From Adenophora triphylla var. japonica (Eukaryota > Streptophyta > Magnoliopsida > Asterales > Campanulaceae): a stretch of 64,000 bases of DNA. Where the stretch lies: positions 62,001-126,000 of the forward strand of contig JAFEMH010004897.1 in NCBI GenBank assembly GCA_022495995.1, written 5' to 3'. Both the position numbers and the translations under genes were made by a program. Under the pieces are notes generated by a model. It was given only the letters and a program-made list of their open reading frames with translations, searched no databases and was not told the DNA's origin. Shown one piece after another: positions 1-12,350 of the stretch (positions are counted from its first letter, which is position 1; each line of letters opens with the position of its first letter).

Positions 1-2257
1 CTCTACTTTGCTCCTGATGCTCAACATCTTCAAACACTTGGTCTTGAATGACCTCTTCTTCCTCATCAACTTCACCGGCATCATTGAGATCTTGGAGTAT
101 GGCATTGAAATTTCTTGGTTCAACATCAGGGTCGACCCAAGGCTCTAACCCATCCTCAGCATCCTGGTTGGCTATGATGGCCAAGTCATTGTCGTTATAA
201 GGCACAAGGGAGTGGCTGCTTCTATCCTGCTCGTCGTAGCGGTCCTCATGAGCCCACTGGACCAGGTTATCAACACTAAGGTCGATGGAGGGATCCATTA
301 TTGCTCGACGCGCCATGTGTTGGCGCCCAACATCATAGAAATCTCTAGCTCGAGATACTATAATATGGTAGCACTCATCACTGGCCTTGAACTTCTCAAC
401 AGCAACCTTCTCCCAGGCCAAGGCCTCTTCCTCCCACTTAACCCAAGCTGCCTGGCGGTTGCTATACATTTGCTCGATCCTGAACCAAGCCAGACAGCTG
501 CTCAAGTTGCCCCTCCACTTTTGCTTTCTCATGCTTAGCTAAAGCAACCTCCCCCTCCAAAGTAGCTTTTGTGGGGGACCAATAATCTACCTTAATCTGT
601 AGAGGAGCGAGCTACTCCTTAGCTACATTTAGTGCAGCCAAAGCTTTACCTCTCTCCCTCTTAGCATTAAAGTGAGCTGCTTGGAGATCTTGGCATTGGG
701 AGTCAGCATCCCTTAGCTTCTGGCTTAGCTTAGCGGCCTCTCTAGGTTCCACCTGCCCAGATCCATCAATGGGGACCATCCCCACACCCTCCTTGGGTAG
801 CATATTGTTTATATCTATGGCCTCCTTCTCCCTACTGGCCTGAGCATTGGCTCTACCATGCTCCTTCCTGCTCCTCCTTCTATCTTCGAGGTCGACGATG
901 CGGTCCATTTGAGCTTCTTGCTCCAGGGTAAGTACTGCACGACCAAACAAAAGAGAGTTAGCATACAGATGGACGGACAAAGAATTAAAACATTGCAGAA
1001 AGTAAGACAAATACTTAACCGCCATAGTGGAAGAGGCCCCTGCAGTGGCCCGGTTTCTTCTTGAAGTAGTGGTATTGGGTTTCAAACCTTTACCTCTCAT
1101 GTATCACCCAATTCGGGTACCTAGGGCTTCTAATGATGGGGACCAGAGGAGCTACCTCTCCATCTCCATCCAATATCATTCATGCCTGAATGAAGAAGTC
1201 CCAAGGTGGCCCAACTTACCGTGCTCCTCCGAGCTACCAAACGTCAACCTACAAGTGAGCTCATCGCTCCTCTATGGGACCCAATATTCCTCCTCCTTCA
1301 TTGACTCAGAGTCCTCCTCAGGCAAGGGGAACTCCAATCCTTTCATACTCTCAACCAAAATCAAATGGATGTTCACCCAAAAATCTTGTCGGGTAAATTG
1401 ACAAACAATTTTTGGGCCTTAGCCTTAGCTGGGGTGCTGATCCCAAAGGTCTTATAATTCATCACTATCATGAAGAATTTCCTAAACACGAACATACACA
1501 GCTCGAACCCCACAAACCGATTGATCATAGCAAAACACACCAACACTCTAATAGTATTGGCACTGAGCTGCATAGGGACCTCAGTCAGGCACTCCAAAAA
1601 CTCACAAATGAAAGGGTCAAGAGGAAGTCTCAAGCCTGCTTCAAATTGACCGTAGTAGAAGGCCACTTTGGTCATGCTCAAGTCCCAATGCGACCAAGAT
1701 TATGCCTTCCTTTCCCTCTTCGTGAAGTGGGTCAGCTGGAAGTCAGCTCGAGGTACTTTAAAATGGTTGTGGAGGATCTAAATACGGGACTCAGCATTCT
1801 TCCTTCCAATAGGTGGCTTGGGGGCCACAAACCCCCTCTCATTCCGACCTGGTACCACCTTCGAGCAGAATTTATCAACAATATTTCCGGAGGAAGAGCT
1901 CGACGAGGTAGAGCCTGCGAATTGTTGGAAGTTGGTCGCTATATCTACAGACGACATAGAAACAGGGGAATCAGACCTAGTAAAAGATGAATCCGAGCTA
2001 TCTAAGGAAGACCTAGATTCCCCTGGGAAAGCTAACCTCTCACGAGGAAATGGTGGTTTGTTGGACTTGATATAAAAGATAATAAGATGGTCAATCAGCT
2101 TATTGAAGAGACGGAAACGGATAATCCATAGATTGTCCGCCTCCAAATCCCCCATACTCTCACCTGCTCAAAACCCTATTTCGCCATAAAACAGACTCCA
2201 CCTATCTAAGATGGTAATACACTCAGCTCGGGTCAACTCCTTCCATGGGCCCTCTAA
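1..2257 (+). mobile_element. Tat-lineage LTR retrotransposon, left segment of a split 3' part
   Basis: This is the 3' internal region of a Ty3/gypsy Tat element, cut by the window start on the left and by a Tekay insertion at 2258 on the right. The element resumes at 11774 and ends in an LTR. Its orientation is inferred from the complete Tat element at 27242-39377, where the same antisense ORF lies between pol and the 3' LTR. No gag or pol is inside the window. The join across the Tekay insertion is exact: the five bases TCTAA at 2253-2257 recur at 11774-11778. Confidence 0.8.
1..2257 (-). pseudogene. Tat antisense ORF (aORF), main part, broken
   Basis: Reading the minus strand from 2257 to 1 gives one protein in several frames. 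It starts with a segment containing WKELTRAECITIL, followed by a serine-rich stretch at about 2080-1900. Next is a block with AFYYGQFEAGLRLPLDPF (1681-1500) that resembles the Pfam 'putative gypsy type transposon' domain. A charged coiled-coil region follows (1100-612), then a conserved tail containing VGRQHMARRA near 310-340 and an acidic end. The aORF at 34917-38233 has the same order and similar residues throughout, so this is a homologous coding region and not a chance frame. Frameshifts, stops and the Tekay insertion in its first exon make it non-functional here. Its role in Tat elements is unknown to me. Confidence 0.7.
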
Positions 2258-4736
2258 TGTGAGGACCCCGACCCGGAACCTGACACGTGCCCCGAGCTGG
2301 CGCGTCCCCAAACTAACTCAAATCACCTAAACTTTTTAAAACTTTGATTTAACTTACAAACTTAAACATAGTTAACATAACCATTTAAAAATAACTCTAC
2401 TCCTCTCCACAATGGAGTAAGAGTTGAATAACTTTGAAAGTAACAACCTGTTTTAGTTACAAAGGATTTCGGTTATAACGTAGAAATTAAGTTTTATATA
2501 TACAAACTCCATAAAGGAATTATACCACAATACACTTTCTACGTCAACCTTTACATACCCCGACAATCCCTAAAATATCACTTCCAAACTCCTCTCCGCC
2601 CTTACTTGGCCAGTCCGCCTGTCTCGGGATCTAAAAACATTAAAGGGAGAGGGGTGAGAATAAATCTCAGCAAGCTATTATGAATGCAACAATATGCCAA
2701 GTAAGATGCAACACATAACAAGTTGCATATAGCATATTGGAAAAGCTGTAAACACCTCACATTACCTTGGTTTACCTTTTCCCGTCTGAACAATAGTCAT
2801 ACAACATTGGGAAATAAAACCCCAATCTTAGGTGAGCTGCTTAAGCAATACTCACATCTTATAAGAACCATGTCTCAGGAAACCATATAAGATAGTAGCA
2901 ACTCTGTAAGGCTTTTGGCTCAATACAGATGCTATTAACCCCGACCTGTGGCCACAGGAGGGGACGGTCACATATATAACATAATCCGATCACATTAGGT
3001 CACACTTCCATAATTAATCGTATTATGTTATACCCCCAACATCAGCTGATTAACACATTATCAAGCACTTAATAGTTACTTGAAATATAATCCACAAAAG
3101 GGATAAGCAATATAGCCACATGGTAAAATATACTCATGTTCAACCAATATCATAGTGCAACATTTAATTAATACACTATGCATAGCACCATCAATGAATA
3201 TATAATCAAGTAAGGTAACAAGGTATCATTAACCAACCTTTCATAGTCAATATACAACAATACATGGCCTCTATAAAGGTCCAAGCTCAATTTACCAAGT
3301 TGGAGTCACATTTACTAAGTGGTCAAACAAGATTGCCAAACGATTTCTGAGTCAGATTTAAAGTGCTTCCGCAATTCCATTTTAACCAATTAAGGTGTCA
3401 TTGAGTGGCCCAAGTATTCTACTTTAACCTAAGTTAAAGGGAATTAATTCATAACTTAAGTATATTAGGTTACTACTATTTTAAATTGGTTAAGAATCAT
3501 GGTATGCGGTTGTTGGTAGAATTCAGCAAGAAAGAAAACTGGAACAACAATCTGAGGACATGGGCGACCGCCCAAGCTGGTATGGGCGACCGCCCAAGCA
3601 AGGGTCACAAAGGGGGTTGAAGTTTCTGTGGTGATAGGCGACCGCGCAGAAGGCTCATGGGCGACCGCCCAAGGCATATGGGCGACCGCTCAAGTTCACT
3701 TAGGCGACCGCCCAAGCTGAAGAAGAAATGGGAGGTCAAGGGCTTGACTGATGGGCGGCCGCTCAAGCCCCCATGGGCGACCGCCCAGGACTCTTTCCCT
3801 GAAATCTGCAGCTGGCCAAAAATCCATACCAAGTTTACCCAAATTTTGTAAACCTAAAAAGGGATGGCTAATTTTACAACCTCATCCTAAATCATTTCAC
3901 CCAAAGTAGCATAACCTAGGTTACTTACCATTTGATTTCCCCCTCATCTCATCACCACATTTCAAATTTAACTTTCCTAATCTAACTCAACCCATTTTCT
4001 TACACTCTTGATCAACTTCCATAAACAACAACCTCATTCTATGTCATTAATCAATTTCTCAACTCCAATAAGGTTTCCAAAACATCAACAACCATTATAG
4101 TAACAATAACAACATCAAATATTCCATGAACATTTAATGGAAGGAAAGGTCATAATAACTCACCTTAGAAATATAAGATGGAACAAGGATTTTTCTTAGC
4201 TTGATGTGCTCCCCTCGTTGTCCCGAACACGGAAGTACACCCGAATTGAAAAATGGAGAAGGATTGAACTTGGTAGGAACTTGGAAGAGATGGTTTTCAA
4301 GATGGAGTTTCCATGGGAATTGTTAAAGGAAAATGAAGGAGGATGATGGAGGAGTATGGGGAAAGAATTGACTAATTGAAGGAGGTGGTGAGGGAAATAG
4401 GGAGGGGTATGGCCCCCCATCCCTTCATTAATTTAAAACTTTCAAAGATGTGCCCATAAGCCCCCAAGGTTTAAGAGAATGCAATTATACCACAACTTCA
4501 ATTATTTACACTACCCACTTCCACTACTTATAACAATTTATTTATTTCAATTATTATATTTCCCCCAAGATACTTTATTTCATTTCCCTTGTAATCCTAA
4601 GGCTTTAAAATTATTTCCCAACGAGCTCATCTTAACATAGGATATCAAGGACATAAAATAAACACATAAAATTAACATTAATATTAAAGCATATAATATG
4701 ATACTAAAATTAGTGCCTAGGGTTAGGGTCGTTACA
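2258..4736 (-). repeat. 3' LTR of the Tekay element
   Basis: 2479 bp, ending with TG/CA on both sides, and matching 9297-11773 almost base for base. It contains an array of eight copies of a GC-rich imperfect palindrome (3561-3790) in otherwise AT-rich DNA. Differences from the other LTR are scattered single bases and one- to three-base indels, for example near 2940. Confidence 0.93.
3561..3790. repeat. Array of GGGCGACCGCCC-type palindromes in the LTR
   Basis: Eight copies of tGGGCGacCGCCCa or close variants begin near 3561, 3583, 3635, 3658, 3679, 3701, 3751 and 3774, most followed by AAG. Each can pair GGGCG with CGCCC. Spacing is irregular, about 21-23 bases where copies are adjacent. 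The same array is in the other LTR at 10597-10828. Short open frames across it simply read the repeat and are not taken as genes. Confidence 0.85.
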
Positions 4737-4753
4737 CTCACTCCCCCTTAAAG
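4737..4753 (-). other. Polypurine tract of the Tekay element
   Basis: On the minus strand CTTTAAGGGGGAGTGAG directly abuts the start of the 3' LTR, the expected position and composition for the plus-strand primer. Confidence 0.75.
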
Positions 4754-4770
4754 AAAATTTGCCCCGAATT

Positions 4771-7700
4771 TTAAAAGGACTTACATGGATGCTCAAACAA
4801 CCAAGGGTATTTCGCTCTCATTTCCGACTCTATCTCCCACGTTGCTTCCTCAATTATATAATTCTTCCATAGGATCTTCACTACCGGAATACTCTTAGTC
4901 CTCAACTCCTTAACTTGAAACTCCAAGACTCTCAACGGTTCTTCCACATACGACATATCCGCTTGAATCTCATCAGGAGGAGAACTCAATATATGGGAGG
5001 GGTCATGACAATACTTTCTTAACATAGAAACATGAAACACATCGTGAAGCAAAGAAAAGGACGGAGGTAACGCCAACCGGTAAGCCAAATCCCCAATCTT
5101 TTCTAGAATCTCAAACGGACCAACAAACCTCGGAGCCAATTTACCCTTATTACCAAACCTCTTAATTCCCGTCCTCGGAGAGACTTTCAAAAACACGAAG
5201 TCACCAACCTGAAAAGATAAATCCCGTCTTCTATTGTCGGCGTAGCTTTTCTGTCTACTCTGAGCTGTCTTCAATCTATCACGAATCACCTTGATTTTCT
5301 CCATCGAATCTCTAACCAAATTCAGGCCCCAAAGCCTTGCTTCACCAACCTTGTCCCAGCACATCGGAGATCTACACTTCCTACCATACAACGCTTCATA
5401 CGGAGCCATCTCAATGCTAGACTGATAACTGTTATTGTAGACAAACTCAACTAACGGTAGATGTTCTTCCCAAGATAATTGAAAATCCATCACACAAGCC
5501 CGTAACATATCCTCAAGTATCTGAATGGTTCTCTCGGAATGACCGTCGGTTTGAGGATGAAATGCCGTACTAAAACATAACTTAGAACACAAGGCTTCAT
5601 GCAATGCTCTCCAAAATCTAGAAGTGAACCTCGAATCCCTATCGGAAACAATACTAACCGGAACCCCGTGAAGTCTAACAATCTCCTTCATATACAACTG
5701 AGCTAACTTCTCCATCGAGAACTTGGTTGACACCGGAAGAAAATGAGCCGACTTTGTCAATCTATCCACAATAACCCAAATAGCATCCATCTTCTTCGCG
5801 GTAAGAGGCAAACCCGAAACAAAATCTATCGAGATCCCTTCCCATTTCCATTCCGGAATATCCAATGGTTGAAGTAGTCCTGCCGGTCTCTGATGTTCGG
5901 CCTTGATCTGTTGACAAGTTAAGCACTTAGACACATAAACCGCAATTTCCCTTTTCATTCCATTCCACCAATATCCACGCTTCAAGTCTTGAAACATTTT
6001 CATACTACCCGGATGAATCGCAAATTTGGATTTATGACCATCCTTTAGAACACGCCTCTTGATTTTCGGTGATGAAGGAACACAAATTCTCCCTTGGAAG
6101 GTTAAAATTCCATCTCTATTCAACGCGAATTCCCCGGCTTTCCCATCTTGCACTTGGTCTAAAATTTTCTTCAACTCCGGATCACTTTGTTGAGCTTCCT
6201 TCAAATCTCCATACAATGTAGGAACGGCTCGCACATTCGCAAGTATTACTTCACTCCTCAACTCTTGGGTACTCAAAGCTGTCACATAAGTCTTTCGGCT
6301 AATCGCATCCGCCACAACATTGGCCTTCCCCAGATGATAAGAAATCACACAATCAAAATCCTTCAAGAACTCTAACCATCTTCTTTGCCGGTTATTCAAC
6401 TCCTTTTGGGTAAATAAATACTTCAAACTCTTATGATCGGTAAAAATCTCACATCTTGCCCCATAAAGGTAATGTTTCCACTTATGCAATGCAAACACAA
6501 TCGCCGCCAATTCCATGTCATAAGTAGGGTAATTCTGTTCCGCTGGTGATAACTTCCTAGAGGCATACGCAATCACTTTCCCATTTTGCATTAGTACACA
6601 TCCCAATCCCGCCTTCGAGGCATCACTATAAATAACAAAATTTTCACAACCATCCGGAAGAGTAAGAATAGGAGCCGTTGTCAACCTCTTCTTCAACTCA
6701 TTGAAACTTGCTTCACACTTGGAATCCCATGCAAACGATACATCTTTCCGAGTCAACCTTGTCAACGGAGTAGCAATCCGAGAAAAACCCTCAATAAACC
6801 TTCGGTAATACCCCGCCAAACCAAGAAAGCTACGAACTTCAGTCACAGTCGAAGGTTGCTTCCAATTAACCACGGCTTCGATTTTCGAAGGATCCACGGA
6901 AATTCCTGAACTCGACACTACATGCCCCAAGAAAGAAATATGCTCAAGCCAAAACTCGCACTTGCTGAACTTGGCGTACAACTGCTTCTCACGAAGAACT
7001 GATAAGACAATCCTCAAATGATTTTCATGCTCCTCTCGGGACTTAGAATAAACAAGGATGTCATCTATGAATACCACCACAAAGCTATCAAGATAAGGCT
7101 TGAAGATACGGTTCATCATGTCCATGAATACGGCTGGAGCATTAGTCAACCCGAAAGGCATCACCACAAACTCATAGTGACCATATCTAGTTCTGAAAGC
7201 TGTCTTTGCAATATCATCCGGTCTAATCTTCAACTGATGGTATCCGCTTCTCAAATCAAGTTTAGAGTAGATAACGGAACCTTGAAGTTGGTCAAACAAA
7301 TCATCTATGTGCGGAAGAGGGTATTTATTCTTTATAGTTGCTTGGTTCAACAGACGATAATCAATACATAATCGTAAGGTACCATCCTTCTTCCTAACAA
7401 ATAAAACTGGTGCTCCCCACGGTGACACACTTGGGCTAATAAAACCCCGGTCTAGCAATTCTTGCAATTGGACCTTCAACTCTTTTAACTCGTCCGGAGC
7501 CATTCTATAGGGTGCTTTAGAAATAGGTGTGGTATCCGGCACTAGGTTAATACAAAATTCTACCTCACGATCAGGAGGCATAGAGTACTCACTTGAAAAC
7601 ACATCACTAAACTCATTAACAACGGGGACATGAGCTAATTCGGGGGACTTCTTATTTGAATCTACCACATAAGGCAAGTACCCCGCACACCCCTTAGATA

Positions 7701-9216
7701 GCATTTTTCTAGCCTTTAAAGCAGAAATAACATGTAAACCGAACATAGATTTGTCCGCATCAAATATAAAAGTAGGCACATCAGGCATAGCAAATGAGAC
7801 TCGCTTTCTACGACAGTTTACCAAAGCATGACACTGACTCAACCAATCCATCCCAAGGATCACATCAAAGTCACGGATTGGTAACTCTATCAAATCCACC
7901 GGCAATACATGCCCACATATAGTCACATCACAACCATGATATATCAAGGAAGATGCAAGGCACTCTCCCATAGGAGTAGAAACCTCCAACACATAAGGCA
8001 TAGATTCAGGCAATTTATGCAATGCAAATGCAAAATGAGATGCCACAAATGAATGGGAAGACCCGGGATCTATAAGAATGCGAGCCTTAACTCCTGAGAC
8101 AAGGACTATACCTCTAATGACAACATTAGGATCGACCTCTCCTCGACCCAAGGCGAACACTCGACCTTGCACTCTCTCCTTGGGTTTCCCATCAATATCT
8201 CTCTTCACACCACCACCTTGTCCCCCTTGTCCGCTACCCGAAGCTTGCTTCCTTTGCCACTTAGGGCAATTCTTCCGGAAATGGCATGTTGCCCCACACT
8301 CTAAACACTTGCCTTGCTTGCTCCAACACTTATCCTCTGAATGTCCTGGCTTCTTGCAATATCCACACAATGTCCCAAACTGACCTGGAGTCGAACGGTT
8401 TGTTGAAGTCGCCACATTTCCTCCTCGGTCTGCCCCCGAGGCTGATGACCTTTGCTGCCCTCTATACTGCCCAGAACCTTGACCTTGGAATCTATTTCTA
8501 CTTCCACCCTCAGATTTACCACGATGCTCCTCTATATCATTCTCAATCCGGTACGCCATATTCACGGCTGCTTGGAAGTTGGCGAAGTCATGCGTCAATA
8601 GCTGCTTCCTGAACTCCACCCTTAAGCCTTTCACGAACCGGTAGATCCGCCTCTCTTCCTCCGGTATCAAATGGGGACAGTATCGGGCTTACTCCTTAAA
8701 CTTGGCTGAATATTGTGCTATGGTCATTGTCCCTTGCTCCAATTTCAGAAACTCAACCTCCTTATCTCTAGTAACCATCGGAACGAAATGATCCCGGAAC
8801 TTGCGCGTGAAATTCTCCCAAGTCTGCGGTGTAAGATCCCGATCCCAGCCATCCTTCACTACCTGTCACCAGTGCTCAGCGGGTCCTTCCAACTTGAAAA
8901 CGGCGCACCTTACCTTTTCTACATCCGAGCTCTCCATTGCCGCGAAAATCTTATTCATAGCTTCAAGCCATCTCTCCGCCTTCACTGGATCCGGATCTCC
9001 ATTGAAACTAGGAGGAGACATCTTCACAAATTTCTCTAGGCCATGGTGCCCTTGCCTACCTTCTGGTTGCTGTTGTGCCCTACCTTGATTCTGATTTGCC
9101 ATATTCTGAAGAAATATCCGGAACATATCCATCATTTCGGCATTCGGATTACCAACATTGCCCAAAGCCCGATCCTGATCGCCATCATTTTCCGCCATTA
9201 TAACAAACTCCTGCAT
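4771..9216 (-). pseudogene. gag-pol: Tekay gag-pol polyprotein with two in-frame stops
   Basis: A single minus-strand frame of about 1480 codons, interrupted at 8866-8868 (TGA) and 8689-8691 (TAA), both within gag. The intact part downstream is 1299 residues. In that part (residue numbers from 8670) I see two CCHC zinc knuckles at 102-135 (CX2CX4HX4C), and a protease with IDPGSSHSF at 200-208, where proline replaces the usual S/T of the D-S/T-G motif. RT follows with CIDYRLLNQ and FIDDIL at 534-539, then RNase H with YSDAS (681) and TDHKSL. Integrase has CLTC (916-919) and the D949, D1010, E1046 triad. A chromodomain-like end with WEIESEM lies at about 1240-1290. This is the standard chromovirus layout. 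The stops should prevent full-length translation unless bypassed. The DPG protease motif occurs in some plant gypsy elements as I recall, so I do not treat it as a clear defect. Confidence 0.9.
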
Positions 9217-9282
9217 TAAACACTCGACGTCAGTGATCGCACACTCTCACTCAGCTAGACTCTACCCGAGAACTCTAACCGA

Positions 9283-9294
9283 GCTCTGATACCA
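9283..9294 (-). other. Primer binding site, initiator tRNA-Met type
   Basis: The minus strand reads TGGTATCAGAGC, two bases inside the 5' LTR end at 9297. It is complementary to the 3' end of plant initiator tRNA-Met, as is usual for chromoviruses. Confidence 0.9.
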
Positions 9295-9296
9295 AC

Positions 9297-11773
9297 TGTG
9301 AGGACCCCGACCCGGAACCTGACACGTGCCCCGAGCTGGCGCATCCCCAAACTAACTCAAATCACCTAAACTTTTTAAAACTTTGATTTAACTTACAAAC
9401 TTAAACATACTTAACATAACCATTTCAAAATAACTCTACTCCTCTCCACAATGGAGTAAGAGTTGAATAACTTTGAAAGTAACAACCTGTTTTAGTTACA
9501 AAAGATTTCGGTTATAACGTAGAAATTAAGTTTTATATATACAAACTCCATAAAGGAATTATACCACAATACACTTTCTACGCCAACCTATACATACCCT
9601 GACAATCTCCAAAATATCACTTCCAAACTCCTCTCCGCCCTTACTTGGCCGGTCCGCCTGTCTCGGGATCTAAAAACATTAAAGGGAGAGGGGTGAGAAT
9701 AAATCTCAGCAAGCTATTATGAATGCAGCAATATGCCAAGTAAGATGCAACACATAACAAGTTGCATATAGCATATTGGAAAAGCTGTAAACACCTTACA
9801 TTACCTTGGTTTACCTTTTCCCGTCTGAACAATAGTCGTACAACATTGGGAAATAAAACCCCAATCTTAGGTGAGCTGCTTAAGCAATACTCACATCTTA
9901 TAAGACCCATGTCTCAGGAAACCATATAAGATAGTAGCAACTCTGTAAGGCTTTTGGCTCAATACAGATGCTATAACCCCGACCTGTGGCCACAGGAGGG
10001 GACGGTCACATATATAACATAATCCGATCACATTAGGTCACACTTCCATAATTGATCGTATTATGTTATACCCCCAACATCAGCTGATTAACACATTATC
10101 AAGCACATAATAGCTACTTGAAATATAATCCACAAAAGGGATAAGCAATATAGCCACATGGTAAAATATACTCATGTTCAACCAATATCATAGTGCAACA
10201 TTTAATTAATACACTATGCATAGCACCATCAATGAATATATAATCAAGTAAGGTAACAAGGTATCATTAACCAACCTTTCATAGTCAATATACAACAATA
10301 CATGGCCTCTATAAAGGTCCAAGCTCAATTTACCAAGTTGGAGTCACATTTATTAAGTGGTCAAACAAGATTGCCAAACGATTTCTGAGTCAGATTTAAA
10401 GTGCTTCCGCAATTCCATTTTAACCAATTAAGGTGTCATTGAGTGGCCCAAGTATTCTACTTTAACCTAAGTTAAAGGGAATTAATTCATAACTTAAGTA
10501 TATTAGGTTACTACTATTTTAAATTGGTTAAGAATCATGGTATGCGGTTGTTGGTAGAATTCAGCAAGAAAGAAAACTGAACAACAATCTGAGGACATGG
10601 GCGACCGCCCAAGCTGGTATGGGCGACCGCCCAAGCAAGGGTCACAAAGGGGGTTGAAGTTTCTGTGGTGATGGGCGACCGCGCAGAAGGCTCATGGGCG
10701 ATCGCCCAAGGCATATGGGCGACCGCTCAAGTTCACTTAGGCGACCGCCCATGCTGAAGAAGAAATGGGAGATCAAGGGCTGGACTGATGGGCAGCCGCT
10801 CAAGCCCCCATGGGCGACCGCCCAGGACTTTTTCCCTGAAATCTGCAGCTGGCCAAAAATCCATACCAAGTTTACCCAAATTTTGTAAACCTAAAAAGGG
10901 ATGGCTAATTTTACAACCTCATCCTAAATCATTTCACCCAAAGTAGCATAACTTAGGTTACTTACCATTTGATTTCCCCCTCATTTCATTACCACATTTC
11001 AAATTTAACCTTCCTAATCTAACTCAACCCATTTTCTTACACTCTTGATCAACTTCCATAAACAACAACCCCATTCTATGTCATTAATCAATTTCTCAAC
11101 TCCAATAAGGTTTCCAAAACATCAACAACCATTATAGTAACAATAACAACATCAAATATTCCATGAACATTTAATGGAAGGAAAGGTCATAATAACTCAC
11201 CTTAGAAATATAAGATGAAACAAGGATTTTTCTTAGCTTGATGTGCTCCCCTCGTTGCCCCGAACACGGAAGTACACCCGGATTGAAAAATGGAGAAGGA
11301 TTGAACTTGGTAGGAACTTGGAAGAGATGGTTTTCAAGATGGAGTTTCCATGGAAATTGTTAAAGGAAAATGAAGGAGGATGATGGAGGAGTATGGGGAA
11401 AGAATTGACTAAATGAAGGAGGTGGTGAGGGAAATAGGGAGGGGTATGGCCCCCCATCCCTTCATTAATTTAAAACTTTCAAAGATGTGCCCATAAGCCC
11501 CCAAGGTTTAAGAGAATGCAATTATACCACAACTTCAATTATTTACACTACCCACTTCCATTACTTATAACAATTTATTTATTTCAATTATTATATTTCC
11601 CCCAAGATACTTTATTTCATTTCCCTTGTAATCCTAAGGCTTTAAAATTATTTCCCAACCATCTCATCTTAACATAGGAAATCAAGGACATAAAATAAAC
11701 ACATAAAATTAACATTAATATTAAAGCATATAATATGATACTAAAATTAGTGCCTAGGGTTAGGGTCGTTACA
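9297..11773 (-). repeat. 5' LTR of the Tekay element
   Basis: 2477 bp, the promoter-bearing LTR for the minus-strand transcript. It is nearly identical to 2258-4736, including the eight-copy palindrome array at 10597-10828. One copy there has GCGATCGCCC where the other LTR has GCGACCGCCC, a C-to-T change of the kind expected from methylated cytosine decay. Confidence 0.93.
10597..10828. repeat. Array of GGGCGACCGCCC-type palindromes, second LTR copy
   Basis: Same eight-unit array as at 3561-3790, with a few substitutions that weaken individual palindromes (for example GGGCAGCCGCTC near 10790). Confidence 0.85.
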
Positions 11774-11853
11774 TCTAACCTCTTATATATCCTAAGGTTT
11801 ACACAGTTATAATCATACATAACTCCCAGCTCGAAGCCAAAGATCCTAACCAT
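11774..11853 (-). pseudogene. Tat aORF, 5' exon, cut by the Tekay insertion
   Basis: Starts with ATG at 11851-11853. The first residues (MVRIFGFELG) align with MARTFSCEPG, the start of the aORF at 38233. The frame runs to the insertion site and then resumes at 2257 in the segment with WKELTRAECITIL. The Tekay element therefore sits inside this coding exon. Confidence 0.65.
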
Positions 11854-12350
11854 GGCCTAAAAAGGGGGGAAAATCAAAATTAAACATAGAACAGTGAAAT
11901 CGAAGGATACCTTGATGATTCTGAAGAGGTAGAACTCAACTGTGTCACGAGGAAGACCTTGCTGAACGATGGTGGGAATTTCCTTGCTTTTAATCTTGCT
12001 GGGCTCTTGAGAATATTGAGGAAGTAAAGGTTGAAAATGATTCCAACACTTCCTTTTATACGCCTTATTTTCCTTAACTGAATTGGAAAGGTTGGGGGAT
12101 ATAACCGTTCAACTATCAGAAACAGAATGTTAACGCCGTTTCCCAATGCGGTTGTCAAATCGCCAGAAACTGTCTCATTATGGCGGATATTAAGGCTCAT
12201 TAAAGACAACTCATCCAACCGCCAAAAGTCAATCGCCGAGAGTGGCCTACATTCAACGAGTCGACCTACGACTAACGACCCAGAGCAAGTTACTACAAAT
12301 TTTTCTATAACTTCCTGCTCGACAAGTCGATCCAGAAAGTTGGGGGCCAA

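Larger units (their letters stand above)
2258..11773 (-). mobile_element. Tekay-type chromovirus (Ty3/gypsy LTR retrotransposon), complete
   Basis: A complete element on the minus strand. LTRs at 2258-4736 and 9297-11773 look nearly identical by eye. The flanking 5-bp duplication TCTAA lies at 2253-2257 and 11774-11778. On the minus strand the LTR begins TGTAACGACC and ends GGTCCTCACA. The primer site TGGTATCAGAGC (initiator tRNA-Met type) and a polypurine tract are in the expected places. The polyprotein order is gag, zinc knuckles, protease, RT, RNase H, integrase, chromodomain-like tail, which points to a chromovirus, most like Tekay. Only two in-frame stops break it, so the insertion is fairly young. 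It landed in the antisense ORF of a Tat element. Confidence 0.93.

Noticed and set aside
3605..3851. Short frames on both strands across the LTR palindromes (also 10642-10888)
   Set aside because: They simply translate the GGGCGACCGCCC repeats; present in both LTRs and on both strands, no start context or homology.
7018..7371. Plus-strand frames opposite the Tekay polyprotein (also 6187-6375 and 8078-8612)
   Set aside because: Antisense shadows of the RT and gag coding sequence.
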